Positions 22,030-32,200 of a stretch of 64,000 nt of DNA are shown piece by piece. Origin of the DNA: Fistulifera solaris. Taxonomy: Eukaryota > Bacillariophyta > Bacillariophyceae > Naviculales > Stauroneidaceae. A program made the translations under genes and the position numbers. Under the pieces are notes generated by a model. That model worked only from the letters and a program-made list of their open reading frames with translations, did no database searches and had not been told where the DNA came from. The stretch is taken from contig AP026135.1 of NCBI GenBank assembly GCA_030295235.1, forward strand, positions 730,001-794,000. The letters run 5' to 3'. The first letter of the stretch is position 1. Each line of letters starts with the position of its first letter.

Positions 22030-22750
22030 ATGAAGAAGCCGGAATCCGTTCTCAAGAAAGAAGCCACTCAGGCTAAAATTGCTGCTGCTGCCAAGGAGGC
22101 TGAAGCCGCCGCTGCGAAGAAGGCTGAAGCTGATTTGGCCCTCTTCAAGGCCAACGCTGCGAAATACGATGCCGAGTACGAGAAGGAACAAAAGGAACTC
22201 GTCGAGAACCGCCGTAAGGCCAAGGCCACTGGCGGCTTTTACGTTCCCGCCCAACCCAAGCTTGCCTTGGTGGTCCGGAATTCGCGGTACCATTGGTGTT
22301 TCTCCCAAGGCCAAGAAGGTCATGCAACTCTTCCGTCTTCGTCAGTTGCACAACGCCACATTTGTGAAACTCAATGAAGCTACCATTCGCATGCTTCGAC
22401 TGATCGAGCCTTATGTGACTTACGGCTACCCATCCCGCTCTACTGTGCAAAAGCTCATTTACAAGCGTGGATTTGGCAAGTTGAACAAGCAACGCATCCC
22501 CATCGCCGACAATACCGTCATTCAAGAAGGACTTTCCTCTCTCGGAATCAACTGTGTAGCTGATTTGATTAACGAGATTTACACCGTTGGACCCAACTTC
22601 AAGGCCGCTAACAACTTCTTGTGGCCTTTCAAGTTGTCCAGTCCTACCGGCGGTTTCTCTAGCAAGACCAAGATGCTTCACTTTATGGAGGGTGGAGAAT
22701 CAGGTGCTCGTGGGGAGGAAATCAATAATTTGGTGAAGAAGATGATCTAG
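22030..22750 (+). CDS. RPL7: Large-subunit ribosomal protein uL30 (RPL7)
   Basis: About 240 residues, normal for eukaryotic RPL7, a component of the 60S subunit. The start MKKPESVLKKEATQAK and the Ala/Lys/Glu-rich helix are typical; the core includes KKVMQLFRLRQLHNATF, LIEPYVTYGYPS, IYKRGFGKLNKQRIP and, at the end, GGESGARGEEINNLVKKM. The frame changes at 22279-22280, where GGAATTCGC should read GGATTCGC to give VVRIRGTIGVSPK; one A is extra. This gene is essential and normally single-copy, so the extra base is best explained as an assembly error. Confidence 0.93.
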
Positions 22751-23253
22751 ACACTATGGACATAGTAAAAAACTATTCTGTAACAATCTGAAAAGGTCCC
22801 GACCCTTACCGTGTGTGAGGGCGGTCGCATTTTAACGTAGGACTTTATCGTAGTCGGATCGGAACAAGCGATTGATCTGGGTGGTAGTTACCAAGAATGG
22901 ACGGAGTTGCTGTGATTACCGGTACTTTGCGATTCTAGGTTGAATTGTTGAATTCACTTCCGGTACCGTACTTGACAATCAACCTTTTTTGAACCTAGTC
23001 ATAGTACGTTGGCGGTTGCGACTGTCACAGTGGTGACGCGCGTGCAAAACAGGCGGCGGCTACCTCGTACGTGACTGAACGTGAAAAGACACGTTCTGCG
23101 TTTTGTTTTCTTTCCATCAGTCGTTTCAGATTTTCATCTCATTTCTTCATAACTTCTTACATAACTCATACTCCTCAATCATTCTGCATGGCTGTAGACT
23201 TTTGAGTATTTTTCCTTGACACCTCTGTTTACACCGCGTAATAATTCGCCAAC
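22751..23253. other. Intergenic, promoter side of NAPRT
   Basis: About 500 bases, no gene. Contains ACCGGTACTTTG (about 22918) and CCGGTACCGTAC (about 22962), members of the GGTAC word group found upstream of other genes here. Confidence 0.45.
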
Positions 23254-24876
23254 ATGGCGTCGTTGCAAGTTGACGCGCCCACCAACCCTCTCGTTTCCGC
23301 TCTCCTCACAGATCTGTATCAGATTACAATGGCTTATGCGCATTGGAAGAATAGACGTCACAATGAGCCTGCTATTTTTGAACTGTTCTTCCGCAAATGC
23401 CCTTTTGAAGGAGAGTTTGCTGTCTTTGCTGGTCTGGATGAATGTATCAAGCACCTTGCCCACTTTTCCTTTAGCGAAAGTGATATTGCTTACCTTCGGA
23501 CGTCCGTCCCGGCGCTTTCGAAATGTGATGCAGAATTTTTCGTATGGCTCGCGCAACTTGACACTTCGGAAGTCTCCATGCGAGCTCTACCCGAAGGCAC
23601 ACTGTGTTATGGGAAGCTTCCGTTGATCATTGTTGAAGCTCCTTTGGCCATCGGACAATTACTCGAAACGACACTACTCGCGCTCGTCAATTATCCAACA
23701 CTACTGGCTACAAATGCGGCTCGCATGGTCCGTGCTGCACAATGCAAACAGTTACACGACACCACCTTACCGCCGCAGTGTTGCAAATTGCCGGTTTGCT
23801 TCGAGTTTGGATTGCGTCGAGCTCAAGGACCGGATGGTGGATTCAGTGCCAGCAAATACGCTCTACTGGGAGGATTCAGGGGTACTTCCAATGTTCTCGC
23901 GGGAAAGTTGTGTAGTGTTAAGGTTGCAGGAACGCATGCGCATGCCTTTGTGCAGTCGTATAGTTCTCTCGATGAAGTCGCCCACGATACGGTTCTGTAT
24001 CCGAAAGTACTGCATTATCGCGAACAACTACAATATGAAACGACAAATAATGGAGAATTAGCTGCATTTATCGCGTATGGTATGGCATTTCCGGAATCAT
24101 TCCTCTGTCTCGTGGATACGTACGACACGCTACAGTCGGGGTTGTTGAACTTTATTTTAGTGGCATTGGCTTTGGATGATGCCGGCTACAAGCCTGTGGG
24201 TATTCGTCTCGACTCGGGTGACTTGGCTTTCCTCTCCATGGAATGTGCTAAGAAGTTTGCAGAATTCGCCAGCGAGCGTCCTTTTATGAACGAATTGGAC
24301 ATTGTTGCCAGCAACGACATCAATGAACGTACGTTAAACAAACTCAACAGCAAGCCGCACGCCATTACAGTGTATGGTATTGGAACGAATCTTGTCACCT
24401 GTCAAGCTCAACCTGCCCTCGGTGGTGTTTACAAACTGGTCGAGATCAACAAAATACCTCGTATCAAGTTCAGTCAAGATATAGAAAAGGTTTTGATTCC
24501 TGGTCGGAAGAGAGCTTTTCGACTCTGGGACAAGAATAACAATCCCATTTTAGATGTACTGCTGCAGTGGGAGGAAGAAGAGCCCAAGGTGGGTGGGAAG
24601 TATCTTTGTCGAGATCCTTTCAATTCACGAAAACGAGTATTGGTCAGCCCATCTCAAGTCGAGTTACTGCACGTTCCCATGTTTGACAAAGGACGCGTCC
24701 TTGTTACCCCGCAGCCATTAATGAAAGTATCCCGCCGCGTCGAGTTACAACTCTCCGCAGCACCCCGTGAAGTGCTTCGTGCTGATCAACCGGCACCTTA
24801 CAAAGTATTTGTGTCGGGTCAGATGTACCGTTTTTGCATGAAATATGGGAGCAAAACGCTCCAATCACTGAACTAA
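23254..24876 (+). CDS. NAPRT: Nicotinate phosphoribosyltransferase
   Basis: 540 residues, intact single exon. It makes nicotinate mononucleotide from nicotinate and PRPP, the entry step of the Preiss-Handler route to NAD, in the cytosol. Family landmarks in order: ALLTDLYQITMAYAHW at the N-terminus, FELFFRKCPFEGEFAVFAG, EAPLAIGQLLETTLL, the FGLRRAQGPDGG motif, FRGTSNVLAGK, and IRLDSGDLAFLS with the PRPP-side residues. Length matches eukaryotic NAPRT (about 540). The TAA at 24874-24876 is followed, after one base, by the stop of the convergent HIT gene. The ATG sits in a good context (AACATGGCG). Confidence 0.95.
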   Translation: MASLQVDAPTNPLVSALLTDLYQITMAYAHWKNRRHNEPAIFELFFRKCPFEGEFAVFAGLDECIKHLAHFSFSESDIAYLRTSVPALSKCDAEFFVWLAQLDTSEVSMRALPEGTLCYGKLPLIIVEAPLAIGQLLETTLLALVNYPTLLATNAARMVRAAQCKQLHDTTLPPQCCKLPVCFEFGLRRAQGPDGGFSASKYALLGGFRGTSNVLAGKLCSVKVAGTHAHAFVQSYSSLDEVAHDTVLYPKVLHYREQLQYETTNNGELAAFIAYGMAFPESFLCLVDTYDTLQSGLLNFILVALALDDAGYKPVGIRLDSGDLAFLSMECAKKFAEFASERPFMNELDIVASNDINERTLNKLNSKPHAITVYGIGTNLVTCQAQPALGGVYKLVEINKIPRIKFSQDIEKVLIPGRKRAFRLWDKNNNPILDVLLQWEEEEPKVGGKYLCRDPFNSRKRVLVSPSQVELLHVPMFDKGRVLVTPQPLMKVSRRVELQLSAAPREVLRADQPAPYKVFVSGQMYRFCMKYGSKTLQSLN

Positions 24877-24877
24877 G

Positions 24878-25639
24878 TTAAAAAGTTTCCCCACTTCTTT
24901 GTTTTCGTTGCTCTAAGAAATCAATGTCTTTCCGTTTCCTCCATGTGGCTGTAACCGCGTCATCCGGCCGCTCATACGGCAAAGCCGAACGATCCGCTTC
25001 AAGTCGTGCCATGACACGATCCAAGCTAACACACCAACGGGTATCAAAATGATATTTGACGGTACGATGAAACAGAGACATATTAGACGCGGGCGCCAGT
25101 ACGTGCAAATGCAAATGATCGACTGAATTGAAAGGAGGTGCATGAAACACGAGTCGATAATCGCCGCGCGCCAACGCTTCCGGCTGTTCTCGTTGAAGCA
25201 ATCGAATCGCCATTTCTTTACTCTCGTACAACAGGGGCAAATCGTCGTGCGTCAAATCGAATATACTTTTAATGAAACGTTTCGGAATGATCAAAATATG
25301 TGTCGGGGCACGCGGCGTCTTGTCACGAAAGGCCAACAAATCCGGCGATTCATCGCGATAACGTAAGGGAAGTTCGCCTCTTAAAATTTTCCCAAAGACG
25401 GAAGGATTGTTCGGTACATCAGCAGGTAAAGGGAGGAATTTCGGCTGATATAATTTAGGTATTTCGTCATACGAAGAAGACAAGAAGAGACTCATCATGC
25501 TAAAAGTCATAGCCTTTACAAAATAGATGCGAGAAACTGCCACAAACAGCATCACTGCCAGTAGCAGTCGAAGAGGATGAATAGAGTGAAACAGAATGAA
25601 TGATCGTGGCGTTTTTGGGCGTCGAAAGGCGATCGCCAT
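24878..25639 (-). CDS. Membrane-anchored HIT-family nucleotide hydrolase/transferase
   Basis: 253 residues, intact. One transmembrane helix at about 27-45 (LLLAVMLFVAVSRIYFVKAM) precedes a HIT domain: FGKILRGELPLRY at the start, TPRAPTHILIIPKRFI, and the catalytic triad DHLHLHVLAP, an exact H-x-H-x-H pattern. HIT proteins hydrolyse nucleoside phosphoramidates or dinucleotides; this resembles the HINT branch. The anchor suggests placement on an internal membrane. Converges on NAPRT with one base between stop codons. Substrate unknown. Confidence 0.88.
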   Translation of the reverse strand: MAIAFRRPKTPRSFILFHSIHPLRLLLAVMLFVAVSRIYFVKAMTFSMMSLFLSSSYDEIPKLYQPKFLPLPADVPNNPSVFGKILRGELPLRYRDESPDLLAFRDKTPRAPTHILIIPKRFIKSIFDLTHDDLPLLYESKEMAIRLLQREQPEALARGDYRLVFHAPPFNSVDHLHLHVLAPASNMSLFHRTVKYHFDTRWCVSLDRVMARLEADRSALPYERPDDAVTATWRKRKDIDFLEQRKQRSGETF

Positions 25640-25741
25640 GGTCTTTTTTTCCTTTCTCTTGTGTGGGGTCTTGTCAAAAGAGATATCGAAGATCGAAAAT
25701 GTTTCCTCACAGACTAAAACAGTAAAATATTTTGTCGCACG

Positions 25742-25842
25742 GTGCCAGATTGGAATATATGTGACAAAATGAAACGATAAATGGAAAATTCAGTCGAATG
25801 TCAAAATTATATTTTGACTTTAGGAAATTAGGAATAAATATT
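25742..25842 (+). repeat. Dispersed repeat copy 2 (partner of 15490)
   Basis: Begins GTGCCAGATTGGAATATATG and ends AGGAATAAATATT; matches the reverse complement of 15490..15591 with a few substitutions and small gaps. TTTGTCGCAC directly precedes it, and the inverse of that word lies beside copy 1. Confidence 0.65.
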
Positions 25843-25892
25843 TTAGTGTTTGTGTCAATTGTGAAAAACATTATTTAGAAAAAATAGCGAGA

Positions 25893-25979
25893 CCGGGGAA
25901 GGACGTTAAAATTCTGCCTTACAGTACAAGATTCTACGTAGCGTCTACGACGAGGCAGAATTTTAACGCCGTTCCCGGG
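25893..25979. repeat. 26-bp inverted repeat with 35-nt spacer (hairpin/MITE-like)
   Basis: Left arm 25893..25918 and right arm 25954..25979 pair at 23 of 26 positions, with the core GTTAAAATTCTGCC perfect on both sides. Spacing and size suit a small non-autonomous DNA element or a stable transcript hairpin. It ends only 12 bases before the ATG of the copper ATPase gene. No flanking target duplication is obvious by eye. Confidence 0.75.
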
Positions 25980-25991
25980 TTTACTGTGCGA

Positions 25992-28900
25992 ATGGCAGTC
26001 GTGGAAAACGTACAAACAAAAGGAGGCCCAAGCATTATTATTCACGGAAGTCGGCGAGCATCCCCGGCTACGAAACGAATTTTTCTCTGTTGTTCGTCAA
26101 ATAAATGGTATTCAAGTAGTCGTTCCTTCATCATTCTTCTACAAACGAAACAAACTTATTCTCCTGGAGAAGAGGAGACGTCTGTTTCACGTAAAAGATC
26201 TGTCGGTTGGTACAAGAAACATTTAACCAGTACGCATTTACAAAGCATGACACCAATTACGGTTCACCTTCAAGTCGAAGGAATGATGTGTCAAACGAAT
26301 TGTGGATCGACAGTCCGCAATGCCTTGCTAGGTTGTGAGGGTGCGGTTACTGCGGAAGCTTTTTATAAAGAACGGCGAGCGTTTGTGGTGTTTGCTATCA
26401 ACAAATCGTTACAGGAATGTCAAGATGCGGCGATCGAAATGGTGGATTGTGTGGGTTTCGATGCATCTATCATTGATGATATCGACGAGTATCTTGAACA
26501 AAAACAAGCAGAGAATAGTACAACAGGTCGGGAGGATCACGATGATGGGCAATTGATGTTGACAGACGATCAAGTAGCAGTAGGAGACCACGAAATCGTC
26601 TTTCAAGTAGGAGGAATGAGTTGTGCGGTTTGTACGGGACGAGTCGAACGAGCCTTACAAGAAGCACATTCCGCAGTGAAAGCAGTATCGGTCATTTTAG
26701 CTACCGCCAGGGCTGTGGTGGAGTGGGAAGCATTGGATGAATATGAACAAGATGGTTTGATGATCTTGCAAACAAGAGAAGAGATTGCGTCTGCTTGTGA
26801 AAATGCAATACGAATGGCCGGATATGAATGTCATGTGTTAGAACAGAACTTAAGACGAAATGCGGAGCAACTAGAACACGCTCGAACACAGGAATTACGC
26901 TCTTGGAAAATGCTTTTCACGGTCAGCCTTTCTCTTACGGTGCCCATGTTTGTATTAGACAAAGGATGTATCTCCATTCCGTTCGGTCAACATTGGGTAC
27001 CCTCGAGCAAACTTTGGGCTATTTTCTTCCTTTCTTCTCTTATACAACTCGGTGTAGGGTATCGATTCTATCACGCGGCATGGAAAGGATGGACGAATGG
27101 TCGCGTCATGGGAATGGACTTCTTGGTCGTACTCGGAACAACAGCCAGCTATGTCTACAGTACTGTTTTATTTGCACTGCAGTTATTTACCGGTGAGATG
27201 ACGGAATTGATGCCAAACTTTATGACGGGAGGGATGTTATTGACCTTCGTTACTCTTGGGAAGTATCTTGAATCATATGCAAAGGGAAGACTGCATCGGC
27301 TCTCCTTACGCTGATGGAGTTACAACCTTTGAATGCGAGCCGAGTGACAAACTTTTATGGTGAAGATTCTGGAGCTTACATAAATCTCGCTACTTTGAAA
27401 ATCGAAGACGTCGATGTAGCTGACATTCGTGTCGGTGATTATCTTATGGTTATGCCAGGATCCCGTATTCCTACGGATGGCAAGCTTGTTGCTGCATCAG
27501 GGACAAAGAGAGAGCTCAATGACAAAGGTGGACAAGCCTACGTTGATGAATCGGCTCTCTCTGGCGAGCCTTTTCCAGTTGCGAAAAGAGTTGGTGACCC
27601 CTTATTTTGTTCCACGGTCAACCAATTGTCGCCGTTGCTGATGCGTGTCACTGCTGTCGGCGGTGAAACAACCCTTTCGAAGATTGTAAAACTGATGGAA
27701 AATGCACAGCGGCACAAAGCTCCCATTCAGGCATATGCAGACAAAGTGGCTTGCTTGTTCGCGCCGTGTGTCATGTGTTTGTCCTTCATAACTTTCACTT
27801 TTTGGCTAATTTTTAACAGGGGAGTTTCGTTTGAAGAAAGATTTTTGAGGCAGTCATGTCTGCAATATCCGTGGTTGTCGTCGCTTGTCCATGCGCCTTG
27901 GGACTGGCTACTCCCACGGCCGTCATGGTGGGAACCGGTGTCGGTGCGAACCTAGGTCTACTCATCAAAGGCGGTGTTGTACTTGAAAATATGCATCGCG
28001 TGGACACTGCAATTTTTGATAAGACAGGAACGTTGACCACTGGGCGTGCTGTACTTCGTGAAAGAATAGAGCTTCTGGATGCTCATGATGAGCTCTACGA
28101 AAACAAACCCAATCGTGTTCCTGATGACTGTCTTGCTCTTTGGCTGGCGGCTTGTGCTGAGACTCAAAGTGAGCATCCACTTGGTAAGGCAATAGTGAAT
28201 GCTGCGAAGACTCTATGGGGTGGAGATGTTACATGTTCATCGGAAGGAACTGTTATTAATAGCTTCTCTGTCGTTCCTGGAGCGGGAGTCGAATGCTGCG
28301 TCGTTAAACCTAATTGGGGTGAACGATGGATCAGAGTGGGGTCGCGGAGCTTCTCATGTCCGGGAGAAAGCATCCGTTCTTTCGATGGAGCCATTTCTCG
28401 TATGAGAGAAGCTGGTCAAGCTGTTGTTCACGTCAGCGTCATGGACCGTGATACTTCATTATGGCGGGAAATAGGAATAATTGCCGTTGCGGATTCTATT
28501 AAGGATGGTGCAAAGGCCACGGTAGCTGCGCTGCAAAATATGGAGATAGATGTGTGGATATGTACTGGTGATCATGAGCAGACTGCGCTTGCTGTGGCTA
28601 AAGAACTGGGTATCGCTGCAGCAAATGTTTGCGCGGGCGTCACTCCGGAGGGTAAGGCAGACCTCGTTTCGCGTCTTCAAAAGAGACGAAGGCCTAAAGG
28701 CTCTAGCCCATCACATTCGAAAGAGTGTTTTGAGTCAGTGGTTGCCATGATCGGAGACGGCATAAATGACAGCGTTGCTTTGGCTCGAGCGGACATCGGC
28801 GTAGCTATTGGCGCTGGTACGGAAATCGCCATAGAAGCGGCCGATATTGTTTTGGTGCGATCGTCGCTGGAGGATGTCGTCGTAGCAATCCATCTCTCCC

Positions 28901-29250
28901 GAGTTGTATTAAGGCGTATCATTGTTAATTTTGTTTGGGCGATGGGTTATAATTTGGTTGCTCTTCCCTTCGCTGCTGGACTTTTGTACCCTTTTACGGG
29001 TTACCGGCTTCCTCCTGAAATGGCTGGTTTGATGATGGCTCTTAGTTCCGTCAGCGTTGTTACAAGCAGTCTACTACTGAAAAACTACAGCAAGCCAACG
29101 GTTCTGGAGGATGGTACTATCGCAGGTGATAGTGGTTTGTTTACACGGATTGAGTTTATGGCCAATCGACTCTGGAATCGGCGTCCATGGTCCGAGGTAT
29201 CTCGTTACAAAGATTTACGCGGAATCAGTGAAGACCTAGAGCTTGTGTAA
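25992..29250 (+). CDS. P1B-type Cu(+)-transporting ATPase
   Basis: About 1087 residues. It exports copper across a membrane using ATP. Two N-terminal heavy-metal domains: the first has [10 protein letters not shown], a CxxxC site, and the second [10 protein letters not shown], a normal CxxC site. Then several transmembrane helices, the actuator region ([13 protein letters not shown]), the membrane metal site CPCALG, the phosphorylation site DKTGTLTTG, the P1B hallmark SEHPLG, and the hinge [16 protein letters not shown]. Two frame changes, in GGGAAGAC (27287) and a T run (27842-27846), are each cured by one extra base and then match the family without a gap ([27 protein letters not shown]). 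Starts at the first ATG after the hairpin; a start at about 26248, just before the first metal domain, is also possible. Converges on RRP5 with 22 bases between stops. Confidence 0.92.
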
Positions 29251-29272
29251 GAAACTTATTATAAATCAAATT

Positions 29273-32200
29273 TTATGTTAGTGACCGTTCAACGAATTGT
29301 CTTGCTGCCTCCTTAACTCTCTCCTGTGTTACTGCTGTGCCGTGCTGCTCTTCAAATGCATACCATTTCTTGAAAAAGCTCTTCATCTTTTTGTCGGAGA
29401 GCTTCAACGATACAGTCTCGTCTGCAGGGTTGCACGCCCTCTCAAACAAGGAACGCGCAACAACAATGTCTCCGTATTTGATCTCTTTGTCCGTGTAGAC
29501 GAAAAATATGTCCAATCGTTTAGGTGCTTTGCGTAACAAACCGTCAAATAGAGTTCTACCCCTCTCCACGTTACCGTACTCAAACACCAGCTGGGCAAAT
29601 TTGAACAGCGTTTCAACATGCTTATATGGAGGAAGAGAAAGGACACATTTCTTGGACACGGCTAGGGCGTCTTCCTCTCTTTTTGTCTTCAGCAGGTACT
29701 CCATATGTGCAAGCCATACCTTCTTCTTAGTTCGAAACTTCTTGCACATTTTGAGAAAAAGGTCATCCAACCGTTGCACTGCTGTAGCACTAGAGGAACC
29801 GCTACTCTTGTCCAGAATCTCGGCGAATCTTAAATGCACGTGCTTTGGGTTATTATGTTGACATGCTCTTTCAAATGTTTCATTGATGCTGCTTTCTGTT
29901 CCAAACTTCAACTCCAAAGTCAAAAGGGCGCACCAAACATTCATCTTTTCGCTTTCCTCGCGAAACTCAATCTTATCAAAAGCCCGATTTGCCACCTCTC
30001 GAGCCGCAGAAACATCAGCTAAAGAGAGGTGAAACGCCATAAACCTAATCCATAACTCAGATGAATTAGGGTCGTTGGCGATAAGACGCTCAAAATCAGC
30101 CTCCGTCTCGGGATTGTCGTCAGCCGTGCCGTCTGCTAGCGCACTTTCTCGTTTGGCAATCTCGCGCTCTTCTTTCCGCCGCTGTGCTTGCTTTCGACGG
30201 GACTTGTGAGACGTCCGAGGCTTATCACCCTCTTCATCGGAATCGCTTGAATGCTCATCTGAGCTATCATCCAAATCTGTAGTTTGTTTATCGTCTCGAT
30301 TACCCCAATCAAAGCCGACGTCGGTATCCATCAAATGATTGGATGTTATTTTTGTCTTAAACGCGATCTCTGTGTCGTCGTCAGATGACGACGAACTCGA
30401 GTTCGAGGAATCGTCTACATTCTCTGAGGAGCATTCCGAATCCGAATGAAGCTCAACTTCCATCGCGTCTTCATCCCCTGAATTCTGATCGTCATCTGAT
30501 AGCATCTCAATGGCATGTTCTACCGAGGAGGCAGTTGTGCTGTTATCGTCATTGATAAAGTGGCTCGCCTTCAAGCTGAAGCCAAGCTTTTTAGACAGTT
30601 CGTCCTTCTTCACAACCAGCAGCTTTACCTTGTCGCCCGGATCGTAAAGGTTTGAAAGGCTTCGAATGAATTTATCACTGCACTCACTTTTATGTGCCAA
30701 TCCTGAGACATCACTCGAGTCGATGCGAACAAAAACACCATAGTCTTCCAAGCGAGTGACTGTTCCGGTGTACTTTTGGCCTAGCTCTATGTCTTCAAAC
30801 TTTAGCTTGTCATCGTTTTCAAGAAGAACGGATTCGCGAAGATCCAGATCTACAATCCGCTTCTTTACTCCATTTTTTCCACCTCTACAATTGATTTGAT
30901 TTTTCCAACAACAAGTCGCCCCATCGGAAAAGCGACATCTGGGTTAGGAAGAAATCCATCACAAAGCTCCTTCAAGATGACTCTGCCGTCGAGCTTACGA
31001 CTAAGACGAACAAAGCAACCCTTCTTTGTTGTTGATACAACAAACGCCTGGACGTGTTCCCCTTCCCCGGGAATTTCATCTTCATCCAAGTCCCCATCAA
31101 GCCGACTTTGCCTCAAACTAACATCAACGAGAGATTTTGAAGGGACACTCTCGAGCACCCTACATTGCACGAAAGCAGCATGCGGGTATCCACCCCAAGA
31201 CGTATCTTGCTCGTTCCTAGTTTATCGGTTAATGAGAGAAAAAGTGAGAAGATGTTGGCAGTCTGTCATTGCGACCCATCGTGAGCAGAACCCAACAGGC
31301 CTCTCCACACCGCTTGCCGAAAATATTGCATCTCAAATTGCCAATGGCAAAGTGTTCACAGTCGTTCCGTTACAGTCGCACAACCGTTCCATAGATGCAT
31401 TCTGATGTACTAGCAAATAACATACCTAATCGTCTCCTTCCGAATCTCGTGCTTCTCGCTCTTTTCATGGACCACTTCTCCTGCTTTAGGATTGCTCGAC
31501 TGACTCGAACCATGAGCTACTCGTCCACTTTGACCCAACGGCATATTCTCCCAGTCGTCCGGTTCATCTAATTCAGTTATACAACAACGTCCCACAAAGC
31601 CGCCTCGTAAGTCGAGCATTAAAGAGGGAGGACCGACAGGAGAAAGAAAACGATTGACACGGGCGATAAGAATACCCCCTTTTTCTGGCGTTTTATCGCA
31701 TGGAGATTGAACTGGGTCTAACAAAGACACAATCAGTGGATCTCTGTCCTTGGACTCGTCATTGTTACGATGGTGATGATTGTTCTTTGATCTTCTCTCG
31801 GACCACACTTTGCTGTTTAGTATCGTGCCATGAAGGCGACTGCCAACGGGGAAGGACTTTTCCAAAGCGTTCAAAATCTTTACGTCCAGTGATGCTTCTA
31901 GTGCAGGAATATGGCAAAGAATCCCAGGGCTCACCGAAATCCATAAGCCACTTCCGGGCTTCACTGAGTATATGATACCAGAAACTTTTTTCCCCTCGGA
32001 AAGTTCATCTTCGTTCCTGATCAAAGTCAATTCGTCGTCATTTGTCAGTTCGACTAGGGTCTTTCCTCCTTTACTTTCAACTTTAACGACCTTCAAATTG
32101 GAAATTTGTTGCCCAACAACCCATCCATGAAAAGGATGACACACTGAAATTTCTTGCTTCGTATTCAACACGGAAGAGCGTTTATCGCTAACGCCCAATG

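Larger units (their letters stand above)
25640..25991. other. Short divergent intergenic region built largely of repeats
   Basis: Between the HIT gene (minus) and the copper ATPase gene (plus). Most of it is taken by the dispersed repeat at 25742..25842 and the inverted repeat at 25893..25979, leaving little unique promoter sequence for either gene. Confidence 0.55.

Noticed and set aside
22279-22290. Programmed frameshift in RPL7
   Set aside because: Not known for this gene; a one-base overcall in GGAATTCG explains it.
29297-30022. Plus-strand frames inside RRP5
   Set aside because: Antisense shadows of a conserved gene.
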